A stretch of 64,000 nucleotides of DNA from a virus: positions 117,847 to 181,846 of IMG/VR virus record IMGVR_UViG_3300008117_000032. One strand, written 5' to 3'. A program made the translations under genes and the position numbers. Shown here piece after piece: positions 39,735 through 48,473 of this stretch. Position 1 is the stretch's first letter. The number at the start of each line of letters is the position of its first letter. The notes beneath the pieces were generated by a model. It was not told the origin of the DNA, did not search any database, and saw only the letters and a program-made list of their open reading frames with translations.

Positions 39735-42700
39735 TTACTTACCGAAAGTATATCTAATACCTAACTGTGCACTCCATACGTCAAATACTGATGAGTTGAA
39801 TTGGTAAGTTTGTTTTGCCAATACTGTTTGTCCATCAAGAATTTGAGTTGAAAGTCTGTAAGAAGGAACATTGTTCGCGTCTCTACTTACAAAGTTTAAC
39901 AACTGAGGAACTGCCGCTCTTTGAGAAACACCCCACTTGTTATTAACCATGTTTCCGAAGTTAAGGATGTCAGCTCTGATTTGGAAAGTGTTTCTTTTTC
40001 CTTTGATTTTTATGAACACATCTTGAGCCACTGAAAGGTCAAATCTGTGTAACCAAGGAAGGAAAGAAGCGTTTCTTTCAGCGTACTGACCTCTTCTTGT
40101 AGAAAGGTAGTCATCTTGAGAAATAAATGATTCGAAAGCCGCTTGTTGTTCAGCTTCTGTATAAGTTCTTGTACCTACTGTTAAAGTTGAGAAACGAATG
40201 TCAGAACCATTTACAGGTACAAACATAAGTTCGTTGTCTCTAACTCTATCACCGTTAAGGTCACCCGCTACAGTGTAAGAGAATGGGTTATTTTGAGCAC
40301 CTACGTAACCAATAGTGATTGTAGTTGCTCCACCGTATTTCTTACCATAATCAAATCTATAACCTAATAAACCTACGATTCTATTCCTAACAACAAAGTC
40401 TGAAGTAGAAAGTTGTAAATCGTTGTTTCCGTTGATAGAACGAGCTGATTGCCATGAACCACTCGCGATTGAACCAGCACTCATGTAATCTTCAGCTCTT
40501 GATGTAGTCCAAGCTGCATAACCCCAAACTCCTTTCGAAATTGGTTTTTCTAATTTCAATGTAAGAGACTTGTTGTAAGCACCTTGTTTGTTTGTTAAAA
40601 CTGCTGCCATAGAAACATTATCATTTACTCTAACACCAGGGTCAGTATTTGCAAACAATGCTCTTTTGTCAGGACCACCTAAAGTTCCTACAGGAACATC
40701 TTGGTTTGCGTTGTAGTAATGAACTGCGTTTATTGTCTTATTGTAAAGAACTTCAGCACTTGCCACTAAACCCAACCAAGGTAGTTTTTGGTCGATTGCT
40801 AAATTACTTCTCCATACTTGAGGGAACTTGTAATTTGCGTCAGTGAAAGCTAAATCAAAAGTTGAAGGTAATGTTGGTGTTTGAGGAATAAAATATTGAT
40901 TAGGATTTGTAGTAAATCCGTATTGTGATGCTTGAGCACCTGATACATCGATAAATCCTGTTAATACACCGTTATTTCCGATTTGGTTTGATAAGAAAAC
41001 AAATGGAGGTCTACCTGTGAAAATACCTGTACCACCTCTAATTTGAGTTTTCTTTTCACCTTTTAAATCATAGTTGAAACCGAAACGTGGTTCGAATAAC
41101 AATTGTGTTTTCGGCATCACGCTCGTGTTTAATTTTTCACCACCACCAAATGTCATTGATGTGATTGCAGGATTTTCAAGAGCTGTATTTCCAAGTGAAA
41201 TTACGTTCGCTCTCAATCCCGTTGTTAATTTTAAATTCTTAGTAAGGTTATACTCGTCTTGAACATAAAGGTCTAAACGATTAGCTTCCAATACCTGCAT
41301 TGGTTCAACCGCTCCAGGTAAAGCAGAATAACGAAACTGAAATCTCGCTGGTGCGAAAGCTGAAGGTCCTCCATTATTAGCAACTGATTGTTTAGCTGCA
41401 GTGTAGAAGTCATTCAAACTGTTGAAAATATATACACCGTTCGAAGCTGGGAAGAATAAATTGTTTGATTGGTACATTTGATAGTTGAAACCACCCACCA
41501 AAGTGTGTTTTTCCAAATATTTTGTAACGTTGTTAGTAACGTTGAATGTCCAATAGTTCAATTTATTTCCTGGTGTGAATGGGTCAAAACCTACAGAAGT
41601 GTAAGTTGCTGAACCTTCTCTGATGTCAATTGTTGGGAACATTTGACTCATGTAAGCTCTGTCTTCAATTTGTTTGTCATAAGAGATAATCAAATTGTTG
41701 TGGAGTGTGTTTGAAAACTTAGAATTCAATTCTAATACACCTGAACGAGTATTATCCATAATAATGTATCCACTGTTTTGGAAACTCATTGCGTTGAATT
41801 GAGTAGTTCTGTTTCCAGCACCCGCTGACTGAGAGTTAGAAATGTTAATCTCAGCGGATGAGTTGTGATTAACAAAACGTGCCATTAACTTGTGTTTTGG
41901 ACTAATGTTCCAATCCAAACGAGTCATGAATTTTCTTGAATCGTTTGTGTTAGAATAACCTTCAAAAGGACCTGTTTCATAACCTAAAGTATCTCTCATG
42001 AACTTCGAAAGTCTCACCATGTCATCGTATTTAACACGACTTACTTGTGAACCTGTCAAAGGAGAACCGGTAGAAATCCAAGTTGTGCCTGGTTCAGTTC
42101 TAACGATGCTTTCATAGTTTCCAAAAATGAATAATTTATTTTTGATGATTGGTGCACCCAATCTAAAACCGAAAACTTTTTCATCAAATTTCTGAGCAGT
42201 TACTGTAGTTCCTCTAGCGTTGTCTCCCACATAAGTTTTTGAATTGTTTCTTTGTGTTTGATAAACACTTCCTTCAATTTCGTTAGTTCCAGAACGAGTA
42301 ACAGCGTTAATACCTGCACCCACGAAACCACTTTGACGAATGTCAAAAGGAGCGACGTTCACCTGTAATTGGTCAATCGCATCCAAAGAAATTGCTGAAG
42401 CACCTGTTCTACCACCAGCAGCCGCTGATGAACCCAAACCGAAGTTGTTGTTGAACTGAGAACCGTCGATTGTAAAATTATTCAATCGAGAATCCTGTGC
42501 TCCAAAAGAACGACCATCACCAAAAGGATTGTATTTGGTAATTCCGTCAATTGTTCTTGCACCCGTAATTGGAATTGTAGTTAGTTCTCTACGTCCGAAT
42601 TGTTGAGCTGCCCCTGTTTTGTCTTTTGAGAATAAATTGTTTCTCGTTCCAACAATAGTAACTTCTTTCAACTCTTTTGATTCAGAAATAAGAGTTACGT

Positions 42701-43010
42701 CAACATTACTTGTAACCCCAAGAAGAGTGTTGATGTCAGTTAGTTCAGCTTTTCTGTAGCCTACGTAACTAACGTGAATAAGATAAGGTCCTCCTACACG
42801 TACAGCCGGAATTGAGTAGACACCCGTTTTGTTTGTGGTTGCACGGTATTCTGAACCTGTTGGTTGGTGTACCGCATGAACTGTAGCACCTACCAAAGTC
42901 TCACCTTTTTCATTTTTAACTACACCTGACAGGGAAGAAGTTGTAATCTGCCCGAAAGATGTGATTGTCACGAATAAGGTTAAAAGTGACATCAAGATTG
43001 CTTTTTTCAT
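39735..43010 (-). CDS. Oar-type TonB-dependent outer-membrane receptor, 1091 aa
   Basis: A signal peptide (MKKAILMSLLTLFVTITS) leads into a CarboxypepD_reg-like domain (GVVKNEKGETLVGATVHA, residues 29-110). A plug follows (about 130-260, with NNFTIDGSQFNNNFGLGSS), then a large barrel closing with QLGIRYTFGK. Length and order match Oar-like receptors of Bacteroidota. It stands alone with its own leader and terminator. In a phage this could replace or mask a host receptor or bring in a nutrient; all of that is inference. Transfer from a host is likely. Confidence 0.92.
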   Translation of the reverse strand: MKKAILMSLLTLFVTITSFGQITTSSLSGVVKNEKGETLVGATVHAVHQPTGSEYRATTNKTGVYSIPAVRVGGPYLIHVSYVGYRKAELTDINTLLGVTSNVDVTLISESKELKEVTIVGTRNNLFSKDKTGAAQQFGRRELTTIPITGARTIDGITKYNPFGDGRSFGAQDSRLNNFTIDGSQFNNNFGLGSSAAAGGRTGASAISLDAIDQLQVNVAPFDIRQSGFVGAGINAVTRSGTNEIEGSVYQTQRNNSKTYVGDNARGTTVTAQKFDEKVFGFRLGAPIIKNKLFIFGNYESIVRTEPGTTWISTGSPLTGSQVSRVKYDDMVRLSKFMRDTLGYETGPFEGYSNTNDSRKFMTRLDWNISPKHKLMARFVNHNSSAEINISNSQSAGAGNRTTQFNAMSFQNSGYIIMDNTRSGVLELNSKFSNTLHNNLIISYDKQIEDRAYMSQMFPTIDIREGSATYTSVGFDPFTPGNKLNYWTFNVTNNVTKYLEKHTLVGGFNYQMYQSNNLFFPASNGVYIFNSLNDFYTAAKQSVANNGGPSAFAPARFQFRYSALPGAVEPMQVLEANRLDLYVQDEYNLTKNLKLTTGLRANVISLGNTALENPAITSMTFGGGEKLNTSVMPKTQLLFEPRFGFNYDLKGEKKTQIRGGTGIFTGRPPFVFLSNQIGNNGVLTGFIDVSGAQASQYGFTTNPNQYFIPQTPTLPSTFDLAFTDANYKFPQVWRSNLAIDQKLPWLGLVASAEVLYNKTINAVHYYNANQDVPVGTLGGPDKRALFANTDPGVRVNDNVSMAAVLTNKQGAYNKSLTLKLEKPISKGVWGYAAWTTSRAEDYMSAGSIASGSWQSARSINGNNDLQLSTSDFVVRNRIVGLLGYRFDYGKKYGGATTITIGYVGAQNNPFSYTVAGDLNGDRVRDNELMFVPVNGSDIRFSTLTVGTRTYTEAEQQAAFESFISQDDYLSTRRGQYAERNASFLPWLHRFDLSVAQDVFIKIKGKRNTFQIRADILNFGNMVNNKWGVSQRAAVPQLLNFVSRDANNVPSYRLSTQILDGQTVLAKQTYQFNSSVFDVWSAQLGIRYTFGK

Positions 43011-43036
43011 TGCTTTTTTGTTTATTGGTTTATAAA

Positions 43037-43070
43037 TAAAAAAATCCCGAGGACGCTAAGCCAACGGGAT
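43037..43070 (-). terminator. Attenuator-like terminator upstream of the receptor gene
   Basis: ATCCCG/CGGGAT (6 bp, 15-base loop) followed by T7. It lies 27 bases before the receptor ATG and contains the stop codon of a 19-aa reading frame. Confidence 0.6.
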
Positions 43071-43115
43071 TCCGATATTACAAGTTTTGAAGTTCGTCAG
43101 TAAATAATATTTCAT
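43056..43115 (-). CDS. Possible 19-aa leader peptide of the receptor gene
   Basis: ATG at 43115, TAG at 43056-43058. Product MKYYLLTNFKTCNIGIPLA. The stop codon falls in the loop of the terminator hairpin and the last codons form its 5' arm. That is the geometry of ribosome-controlled attenuation. No run of a single amino acid is seen. Confidence 0.45.
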   Translation of the reverse strand: MKYYLLTNFKTCNIGIPLA

Positions 43116-43198
43116 AAAATTGCTCTCCGACTAAAATAAGTATGGTCTTAATTTCCAAAGTCGTCTAAATAATATTAATAAATCTTTAACAAGTCAAA

Positions 43199-43227
43199 TA
43201 AAAAACCCCGAGAGTTTCTCGGGGTTA
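43199..43227 (-). terminator. Intrinsic terminator of the tmRNA
   Basis: AACCCCGAGA-GTT-TCTCGGGGTT with T6 on the minus strand, 9 bases past the mature 3' end. Confidence 0.88.
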
Positions 43228-43235
43228 ATCTGCTG

Positions 43236-43628
43236 TGGAGAAGACGGGAGTCGAACCCGTGTCTTGTTCGCGACAACTATAAGTGACTACACGTTTATTA
43301 CAACATTGTTTCTCAATGTTCCGAAATATTAGGTTTGATATATGTGAGAAACCCACCTACAAACAACTTGGTCTCAGAATTATTTTAAACGAGCTCTGAC
43401 CTGTGACCCGTATATTGGACTTCTGTTCCTAGGTTAATGTCCTAACCGACCCGAGTGTCGTGACTTAAATTAAGCAACAACAGTAGCTTCTTCAGCGATT
43501 AAACCGATAGCAGCCATCTTAGCAAAAGTATTGCCATTTGTTTTTTCAAATCAGTTGATAAAGGAGTTAACTCAGCTCCTACGTGCCACCTATAACTACA
43601 CACGCCAATCAATTGCCATGACTTCCCC
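43236..43628 (-). ncRNA. ssrA: Transfer-messenger RNA (tmRNA)
   Basis: About 393 nt. The 5' GGGGAAG pairs with 3' CTTCTCC to form the tRNA-like acceptor, and the T-arm GACGGGAGTCGAACCCGT (plus-strand reading) is canonical. CCA is not encoded. Downstream of the AGGAG/CTCCT hairpin the tag frame probably resumes at GGC, beginning GNTFA and ending AEEATVVA before TAA. That is about 21 codons, twice the usual Bacteroidota length, with a VVA rather than LAA end. Several pseudoknot-like repeats follow. It rescues stalled ribosomes and tags the peptide for proteolysis. Confidence 0.92.
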
Positions 43629-43688
43629 AATATTTTCAAAGAACACAACAAAGATATACATAAATATTAAATTTCCAAATTAAAAGTC

Positions 43689-43696
43689 TATTTATA
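43689..43696 (+). promoter_or_regulatory. TATTTATA late-type promoter box
   Basis: 4 bases before the ATG at 43701. Confidence 0.5.
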
Positions 43697-43700
43697 CGAT

Positions 43701-44747
43701 ATGGAACCAGGAGATAGTTTTTTTGCTTTAAGAAAATTTGTAAAAGGAAAAATTAATCAGTATGAATTGGAAGGGGCGGATAAGTCCATTGGAAGAGTTA
43801 TTGCGAGTAGGGAAAATCCTGCTTTGTCAAAAGTTATTATAGAATTCACAGACATGAATGAGTTTGGAAAAATTATTGGTTTGGATGATGATGATATTTG
43901 GTTCGAACAGGCAATTAACAATCCGTACAATACTTACGATATTCAAGATTCAAGTGCATCCGAACAAGATTTTTTAGACGGGTATGGTCCTTGGTACAAT
44001 TTCGATTCAGATAATAAAGAACTTTTACAAAGAATATCCAAACTTATATATAGTAAAAAATTTGACTACGAGGATGAAGAAGACAGAGCTGGTTTTGCAG
44101 TGTTTTTAGAAAAGTATTATCCCCGAGAGATTGGCTCAATAGTGATTGATTGGACCCACGAAAAAAATATTGAAATAAGACACGTTGCATCTGAACATGT
44201 AAATTCGGAATTGAATAATTTTTTAGGGGATTTTGGTTTTCAGAGACATGGAGATGGAATCAAAACAACTGTGGGTGATTTAATATCAAATTTCATTCAA
44301 TATAATGTTCCACACGTGTCAATCAAAAAATTACTGAAAACTATATTCCAAGATTCCAATAGAACAATTGGTGGATGGGATGAAGATAGGTTTGAATATC
44401 AAGATGATGATGTATTCGACAATGAAAGTTTTAATAAAGAAGCAAATAGGTCGTTGGAAAAAATTTTGGAGAGAATTGAAGAAGATTATGAATCAGGTGA
44501 TTCTAACACCTTTATGGATATGATTGATAGGGTTACAAAAAAACATAAAATCGGTATATGGTATGAAATACCAAAAGGGTCGGATTTAATTTTTAGAATC
44601 GATGGTTTTGATAGGGAAACAAAAAAAATTGACATATCTTTGAAAAAGAAGAAAGGGATGTCGGGTATAAATAAATTCAAAATTTCTGAAGACGGTTTCA
44701 ACAAATTACTTTATCAACCAGAATTATTTAATTTGGTTGAATTGTAA
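43701..44747 (+). CDS. Acidic protein of unknown function, 348 aa
   Basis: Acidic, with long Asp/Glu stretches (DEDRFEYQDDDVFDNE) and a basic, beta-like C-terminal 60 residues (KKIDISLKKKKGMSG). The first 60 residues, with KSIGRVIASRENPALSKVII, look like a small beta-barrel. No family is recognised. Confidence 0.7.
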   Translation: MEPGDSFFALRKFVKGKINQYELEGADKSIGRVIASRENPALSKVIIEFTDMNEFGKIIGLDDDDIWFEQAINNPYNTYDIQDSSASEQDFLDGYGPWYNFDSDNKELLQRISKLIYSKKFDYEDEEDRAGFAVFLEKYYPREIGSIVIDWTHEKNIEIRHVASEHVNSELNNFLGDFGFQRHGDGIKTTVGDLISNFIQYNVPHVSIKKLLKTIFQDSNRTIGGWDEDRFEYQDDDVFDNESFNKEANRSLEKILERIEEDYESGDSNTFMDMIDRVTKKHKIGIWYEIPKGSDLIFRIDGFDRETKKIDISLKKKKGMSGINKFKISEDGFNKLLYQPELFNLVEL

Positions 44748-44763
44748 TTTTGTCATATATTTG
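44733..44763 (+). promoter_or_regulatory. Bacteroidota-type promoter
   Basis: TTG (44733-44735), 20 bp, TATATTTG (44756-44763). The start point would fall at about the ATG at 44768, giving a leaderless message. Confidence 0.65.
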
Positions 44764-44767
44764 CAGT

Positions 44768-45613
44768 ATGACAAAAAGTTTAGAGTTACTCAAAGAAGTT
44801 TTAAGTGTTCCAACACACACATACAAAGAAGATTTAATGGTTCTTTATCTAACCAAATGGTTGGAAGAAAATCAAATCGAATATTATCTCGATGAAAAAA
44901 ATAATGTGTATGCAACAAAGAAACCGGTTGGGGATTTACCTGAAGGTTTTTATTTCCCTTGTGTAATATCTCACACAGACACTGTACACAAACTTGACAC
45001 GATTAACGTTGTTGAAGAAAATCTTCCAAATGCTCAAGGAGCACTCAAATTATCTTTAAAGGCATATAACGACCAAGGTAATCCCACTGGTATAGGTGGA
45101 GATGATAAATGCGGAGTGTTTGCATGTCTTACATTACTCAAAGAACTTCCATATTTGAAAGCAGCGTTTTTCGTTTCTGAAGAAACAGGTTGTCACGGTT
45201 CAAGAAACGCAGACCCTGAATTTTTCGAAAATGTTGGATATGGAATTCAGTTTGACGCACCTGAAAACTGGATGATTACTGAAAAATGTTTCGGTCAAAT
45301 TCTATTCGATAGAGATACGGACTTTTTTAAGGCGTGTGACAAAGTACTAACTGAAGGTATGGTCCCAACGGATATGGAATATATGGTCCATCCATATACA
45401 GATGTTTATGCCTTGAGAGGAAAGTTTGATTTTTCTTGTATTAATTTCTCAATAGGGTACTATGATTACCACACAAAAAATGAATACGTTGTTGTGGAAG
45501 ATGTTTACAATGGAATCGATATGGGAAGAAAAATGATTGAAGAACTTGGGTACAAACTACATTTTAAAAAGGCTAAGGAATATAGTTACAACCAAAACCC
45601 TTATAAGGTTTAG
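44768..45613 (+). CDS. M20/M28-like zinc aminopeptidase, 281 aa
   Basis: The two-zinc site of tripeptidase-like enzymes is visible: VISHTDTV (His ligand and Asp), PTGIGGDDKCGVFA (bridging Asp) and VSEETGCHGS (catalytic Glu pair); a later HTKNEYV may give the last His. At 281 aa it lacks the usual dimerisation insert of PepT. ATG at 44768; an upstream TTG is unlikely given the promoter. It may recycle peptides from proteolysis. Confidence 0.8.
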   Translation: MTKSLELLKEVLSVPTHTYKEDLMVLYLTKWLEENQIEYYLDEKNNVYATKKPVGDLPEGFYFPCVISHTDTVHKLDTINVVEENLPNAQGALKLSLKAYNDQGNPTGIGGDDKCGVFACLTLLKELPYLKAAFFVSEETGCHGSRNADPEFFENVGYGIQFDAPENWMITEKCFGQILFDRDTDFFKACDKVLTEGMVPTDMEYMVHPYTDVYALRGKFDFSCINFSIGYYDYHTKNEYVVVEDVYNGIDMGRKMIEELGYKLHFKKAKEYSYNQNPYKV

Positions 45614-46218
45614 ATAAAGTTTTCTAATCTTTCAATATGTGTTTTAACCATCGGGTGGTCTTGAATATCATTAAATTCACCACCCGATTTTTTTATATGT
45701 CGAATTGTGTCTACAATTGACCTGAGGGACATCTGAACACTTTTTGACATCGATGGATATTGTTCGATATAGTGTGATAAATTGAACTGCCCTTTGGCAA
45801 ACCAAATGGGTATTTCTAATTTAATAACTAATTTGGCAATCATATTTTTTGCAAACTGGTCTGCATCCAGTTCCATTTCCCAGTATTGATTATATAGTTT
45901 TTCAAAATCCTCCAAATCATAATCGGTTAAGGGATTATCCATCTTAATATCTCGGATTTGTTTTTCGTGACGTATTTCGTGAAATATGGTATAAAGAAAA
46001 TCACCAATTGTTCTCATGTTCATTGGCGAACAAATGATTACTTGTTCTTTGGTTCTTACCCCACTGAAACCGGTTCCACATGAATTCAAAAACTTGATTG
46101 TGATTTTGTTTTTATTAATATAATCAACAACAAATTTTTCGATAATGTCAACTTTTGATTTAAATTCATCAGGAAACTGTTCTTTGAACTGACCTAATAA
46201 TCTTGAAAAATTACTCAT
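45610..46218 (-). CDS. Putative zincin metalloprotease, 202 aa
   Basis: HEIRHEKQIRD (about residues 93-103) is an HExxH zinc site, and ELDADQFAKN about 35 residues later offers the third ligand and a helix as in other zincins. The N-terminus MSNFSRLLGQFKEQF is leader-like. A TATTTATA box lies 4 bases upstream. It converges by 4 bases on the aminopeptidase gene. Confidence 0.75.
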   Translation of the reverse strand: MSNFSRLLGQFKEQFPDEFKSKVDIIEKFVVDYINKNKITIKFLNSCGTGFSGVRTKEQVIICSPMNMRTIGDFLYTIFHEIRHEKQIRDIKMDNPLTDYDLEDFEKLYNQYWEMELDADQFAKNMIAKLVIKLEIPIWFAKGQFNLSHYIEQYPSMSKSVQMSLRSIVDTIRHIKKSGGEFNDIQDHPMVKTHIERLENFI

Positions 46219-46221
46219 ACT

Positions 46222-46229
46222 TATAAATA
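46222..46229 (-). promoter_or_regulatory. TATTTATA late-type promoter box
   Basis: 4 bases before the ATG at 46218, directly after the clpC terminator. Confidence 0.55.
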
Positions 46230-46257
46230 CAAAAAAAGGGGGAATATCCCCCTTTTC
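46230..46257 (-). terminator. Intrinsic terminator of the ClpC-like gene
   Basis: AAAAGGGGG/CCCCCTTTT stem plus T-run on the minus strand. Confidence 0.85.
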
Positions 46258-46259
46258 TA

Positions 46260-48275
46260 TTATCTTCCTTTCTTAACAACCTTAACAGTATCTTCTTCTA
46301 CTTTGACAATATAGTTTTTTCCTTCTACTAATTTGTCGGTCAAAACTTCTTCTGAAATCAAATCCTCGACTTTATCTTGGATTGCTCGTTTGAGAGGTCT
46401 TGCACCATATAGTTCATCGAATCCAACTTTTGCGAGATGTTCAGTCAAGGTCTCATCGTATGTGATTTTATAATTCATTTCGTTGAGACGTGAGATTAAC
46501 TTATCAAGTTCAATCTTAGTGATTTTTTTAATATCATCTTGACTAAGAGAGTTGAATACAATTGTATCGTCAATACGATTCAAAAACTCAGGAGAGAAGA
46601 AATTTTTCATTTCCTTCATCAATACTTGTTTCTTGGCCTCTTCATTACTATAAGTGCTAGAACCAAACCCAATACCTGTTCCAAAATCTTGTAATTTCTT
46701 TACACCGAGGTTTGATGTCAAAATAATCAAGGTATTTTTGAAATTGATTTTACGACCTAAGCTGTCAGTTACATGTCCATCATCTAAAATTTGAAGAAGA
46801 ATTGTGAACACATCTTTGTGCGCCTTTTCAACTTCGTCGAAAAGAATAACTGAGTATGGTTTATTTTTTACCTTTTCAGTCAACTGTCCACCTTCTTCGT
46901 AACCTACGTAACCTGGAGGAGCACCTACTAATTTAGATACGGTATGTTTTTCTTGATATTCACTCATATCAACTCTGATTAGGGAGTCTTCACTTCCAAA
47001 CATTTCTTTTGCCAATTGTTTAGCTAAGTGAGTTTTACCCACACCTGTCGAACCCAAGAAAACAAATGAACCGATGGGACGATTTGGGTCTTTGATACCA
47101 AGTCTGTTTCTTTTGATTGCCTTAGCAATTTTCCTAACAGCATCGTCTTGTCCAATGACTTTACCTATTAATTCCTTATCCAAATTGACAAGAGCTTTAG
47201 TGTCATCAACACTCATTTTATTCACAGGGATTTTGGTCATAGAAGAAACCACATCATACACATCCTCAACGGAAATTTGTTGTTTGTTGTTAATCATTTC
47301 TTCTTCGAATTTCTTCTTCTCAGTATCCAATTTGTCCAACAATTTCTTTTCCTTATCGCGTAACTGTGCCGCTTGTTCGTAGTTCTGTTTTTTTACTACA
47401 TCAACTTTTAACTGACGTATTTCAGCCGCCTTCTTTTTCAATTCTTCGATTGATTCAGGGACCTTGAGTTCTGTCTGCATTCTTGCACCTACTTCATCCA
47501 AGATGTCGAATGCTTTATCAGGGAATTCACGGTCGGTGATGTATCGGTCTGCAAGTTTAACACATGATTCGATGACCTCATCCGAATATGAAACCTTGTG
47601 ATAACTTTCATATTTCTCACGGATGTTTTTGAGAATTTGGATTGTTTCAACAACTGTTGATGGGTCAACAACAACTTTTTGGAATCTACGCTCTAGTGCC
47701 CCGTCTTTTTCTATATTCTTTCGGAATTCATCGAGGGTTGTAGCACCGATAATTTGAATCTCACCGCGTGAAAGAGCGGGTTTGAAAATATTGGAACCAT
47801 CCATAGACCCCGCCGAGTTACCAGAACCAACCAATGTGTGTACTTCATCAATGAATACAACAACGTTCGGATTGGATTGTAGTTCTTCGATGATAACTTT
47901 CATTCTTTCCTCAAATTGGCCGCGATATTTTGTTCCTGCGACAACAGAGGTAAGGTCTAAGTTTACGATACGTTTGTCAACTAAGTTACGGGGACAATCA
48001 CCACTTACAATTTTCATTGCCAGTCCCTCAACAATTGCGGTTTTACCACAACCTGGTTCTCCGATAATAATTGGATTGTTCTTTTTTCTTCTTGAAAGAA
48101 TTTGTGCAATTCTCAAGATTTCTCTGTCGCGACCTATAACTGGGTCCAACTTACCTTGTTCTGCGAGCTTATTTAAGTCTCGACTAAAATTATCCAACAC
48201 AGGGGTTGGACTGTCTGATGATTGTTTTTGTTTCTTGCTCATCATTTTTTCGTCGTCATCCATTAAATCATTCAT
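46260..48275 (-). CDS. clpC: ClpC-like AAA+ unfoldase lacking the N-domain, 671 aa
   Basis: Two AAA+ modules: Walker A GEPGCGKT (72-79) with Walker B VVVFIDE, and Walker A GSTGVGKT (408-415) with Walker B VILFDE. A short UVR-type linker (QNYEQAAQLRDKEKK, about 297-311) marks it as ClpC rather than ClpB. The tripeptide IGF at 535-537 sits at the ClpP-docking loop. The adaptor-binding N-terminal repeats of ClpC are missing, so it probably recognises substrates directly. It should power the phage ClpP. Divergent from hsp20. Confidence 0.93.
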   Translation of the reverse strand: MNDLMDDDEKMMSKKQKQSSDSPTPVLDNFSRDLNKLAEQGKLDPVIGRDREILRIAQILSRRKKNNPIIIGEPGCGKTAIVEGLAMKIVSGDCPRNLVDKRIVNLDLTSVVAGTKYRGQFEERMKVIIEELQSNPNVVVFIDEVHTLVGSGNSAGSMDGSNIFKPALSRGEIQIIGATTLDEFRKNIEKDGALERRFQKVVVDPSTVVETIQILKNIREKYESYHKVSYSDEVIESCVKLADRYITDREFPDKAFDILDEVGARMQTELKVPESIEELKKKAAEIRQLKVDVVKKQNYEQAAQLRDKEKKLLDKLDTEKKKFEEEMINNKQQISVEDVYDVVSSMTKIPVNKMSVDDTKALVNLDKELIGKVIGQDDAVRKIAKAIKRNRLGIKDPNRPIGSFVFLGSTGVGKTHLAKQLAKEMFGSEDSLIRVDMSEYQEKHTVSKLVGAPPGYVGYEEGGQLTEKVKNKPYSVILFDEVEKAHKDVFTILLQILDDGHVTDSLGRKINFKNTLIILTSNLGVKKLQDFGTGIGFGSSTYSNEEAKKQVLMKEMKNFFSPEFLNRIDDTIVFNSLSQDDIKKITKIELDKLISRLNEMNYKITYDETLTEHLAKVGFDELYGARPLKRAIQDKVEDLISEEVLTDKLVEGKNYIVKVEEDTVKVVKKGR

Positions 48276-48326
48276 AGTAGATATTTTTACAAATTAACAT
48301 CAAATTTGAGACACAAACAAATGTTT

Positions 48327-48405
48327 TGACAAATTGACAGGATTTATTTTTTTTATTGACACTTTGTCATATTATCTATAATTCCACTTACAAATTGTCA
48401 TTTGT
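48327..48405. promoter_or_regulatory. Cluster of TGACA/TGTCA sites between clpC and hsp20
   Basis: TGACA at 48327-48331 and 48335-48339, an inverted repeat TGACA-CTT-TGTCA at 48357-48369, and ACAAAT-TGTC-ATTTGT at 48390-48405. They sit in the shared divergent promoter region and look like binding sites of a dimeric regulator. They are not the CIRCE element. Confidence 0.5.
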
Positions 48406-48473
48406 GGTGGTTTGGTATCAAAGTTGACTACTCAAAAATAAATAATAAATTTATAAAACAAAAATTAAAAATT

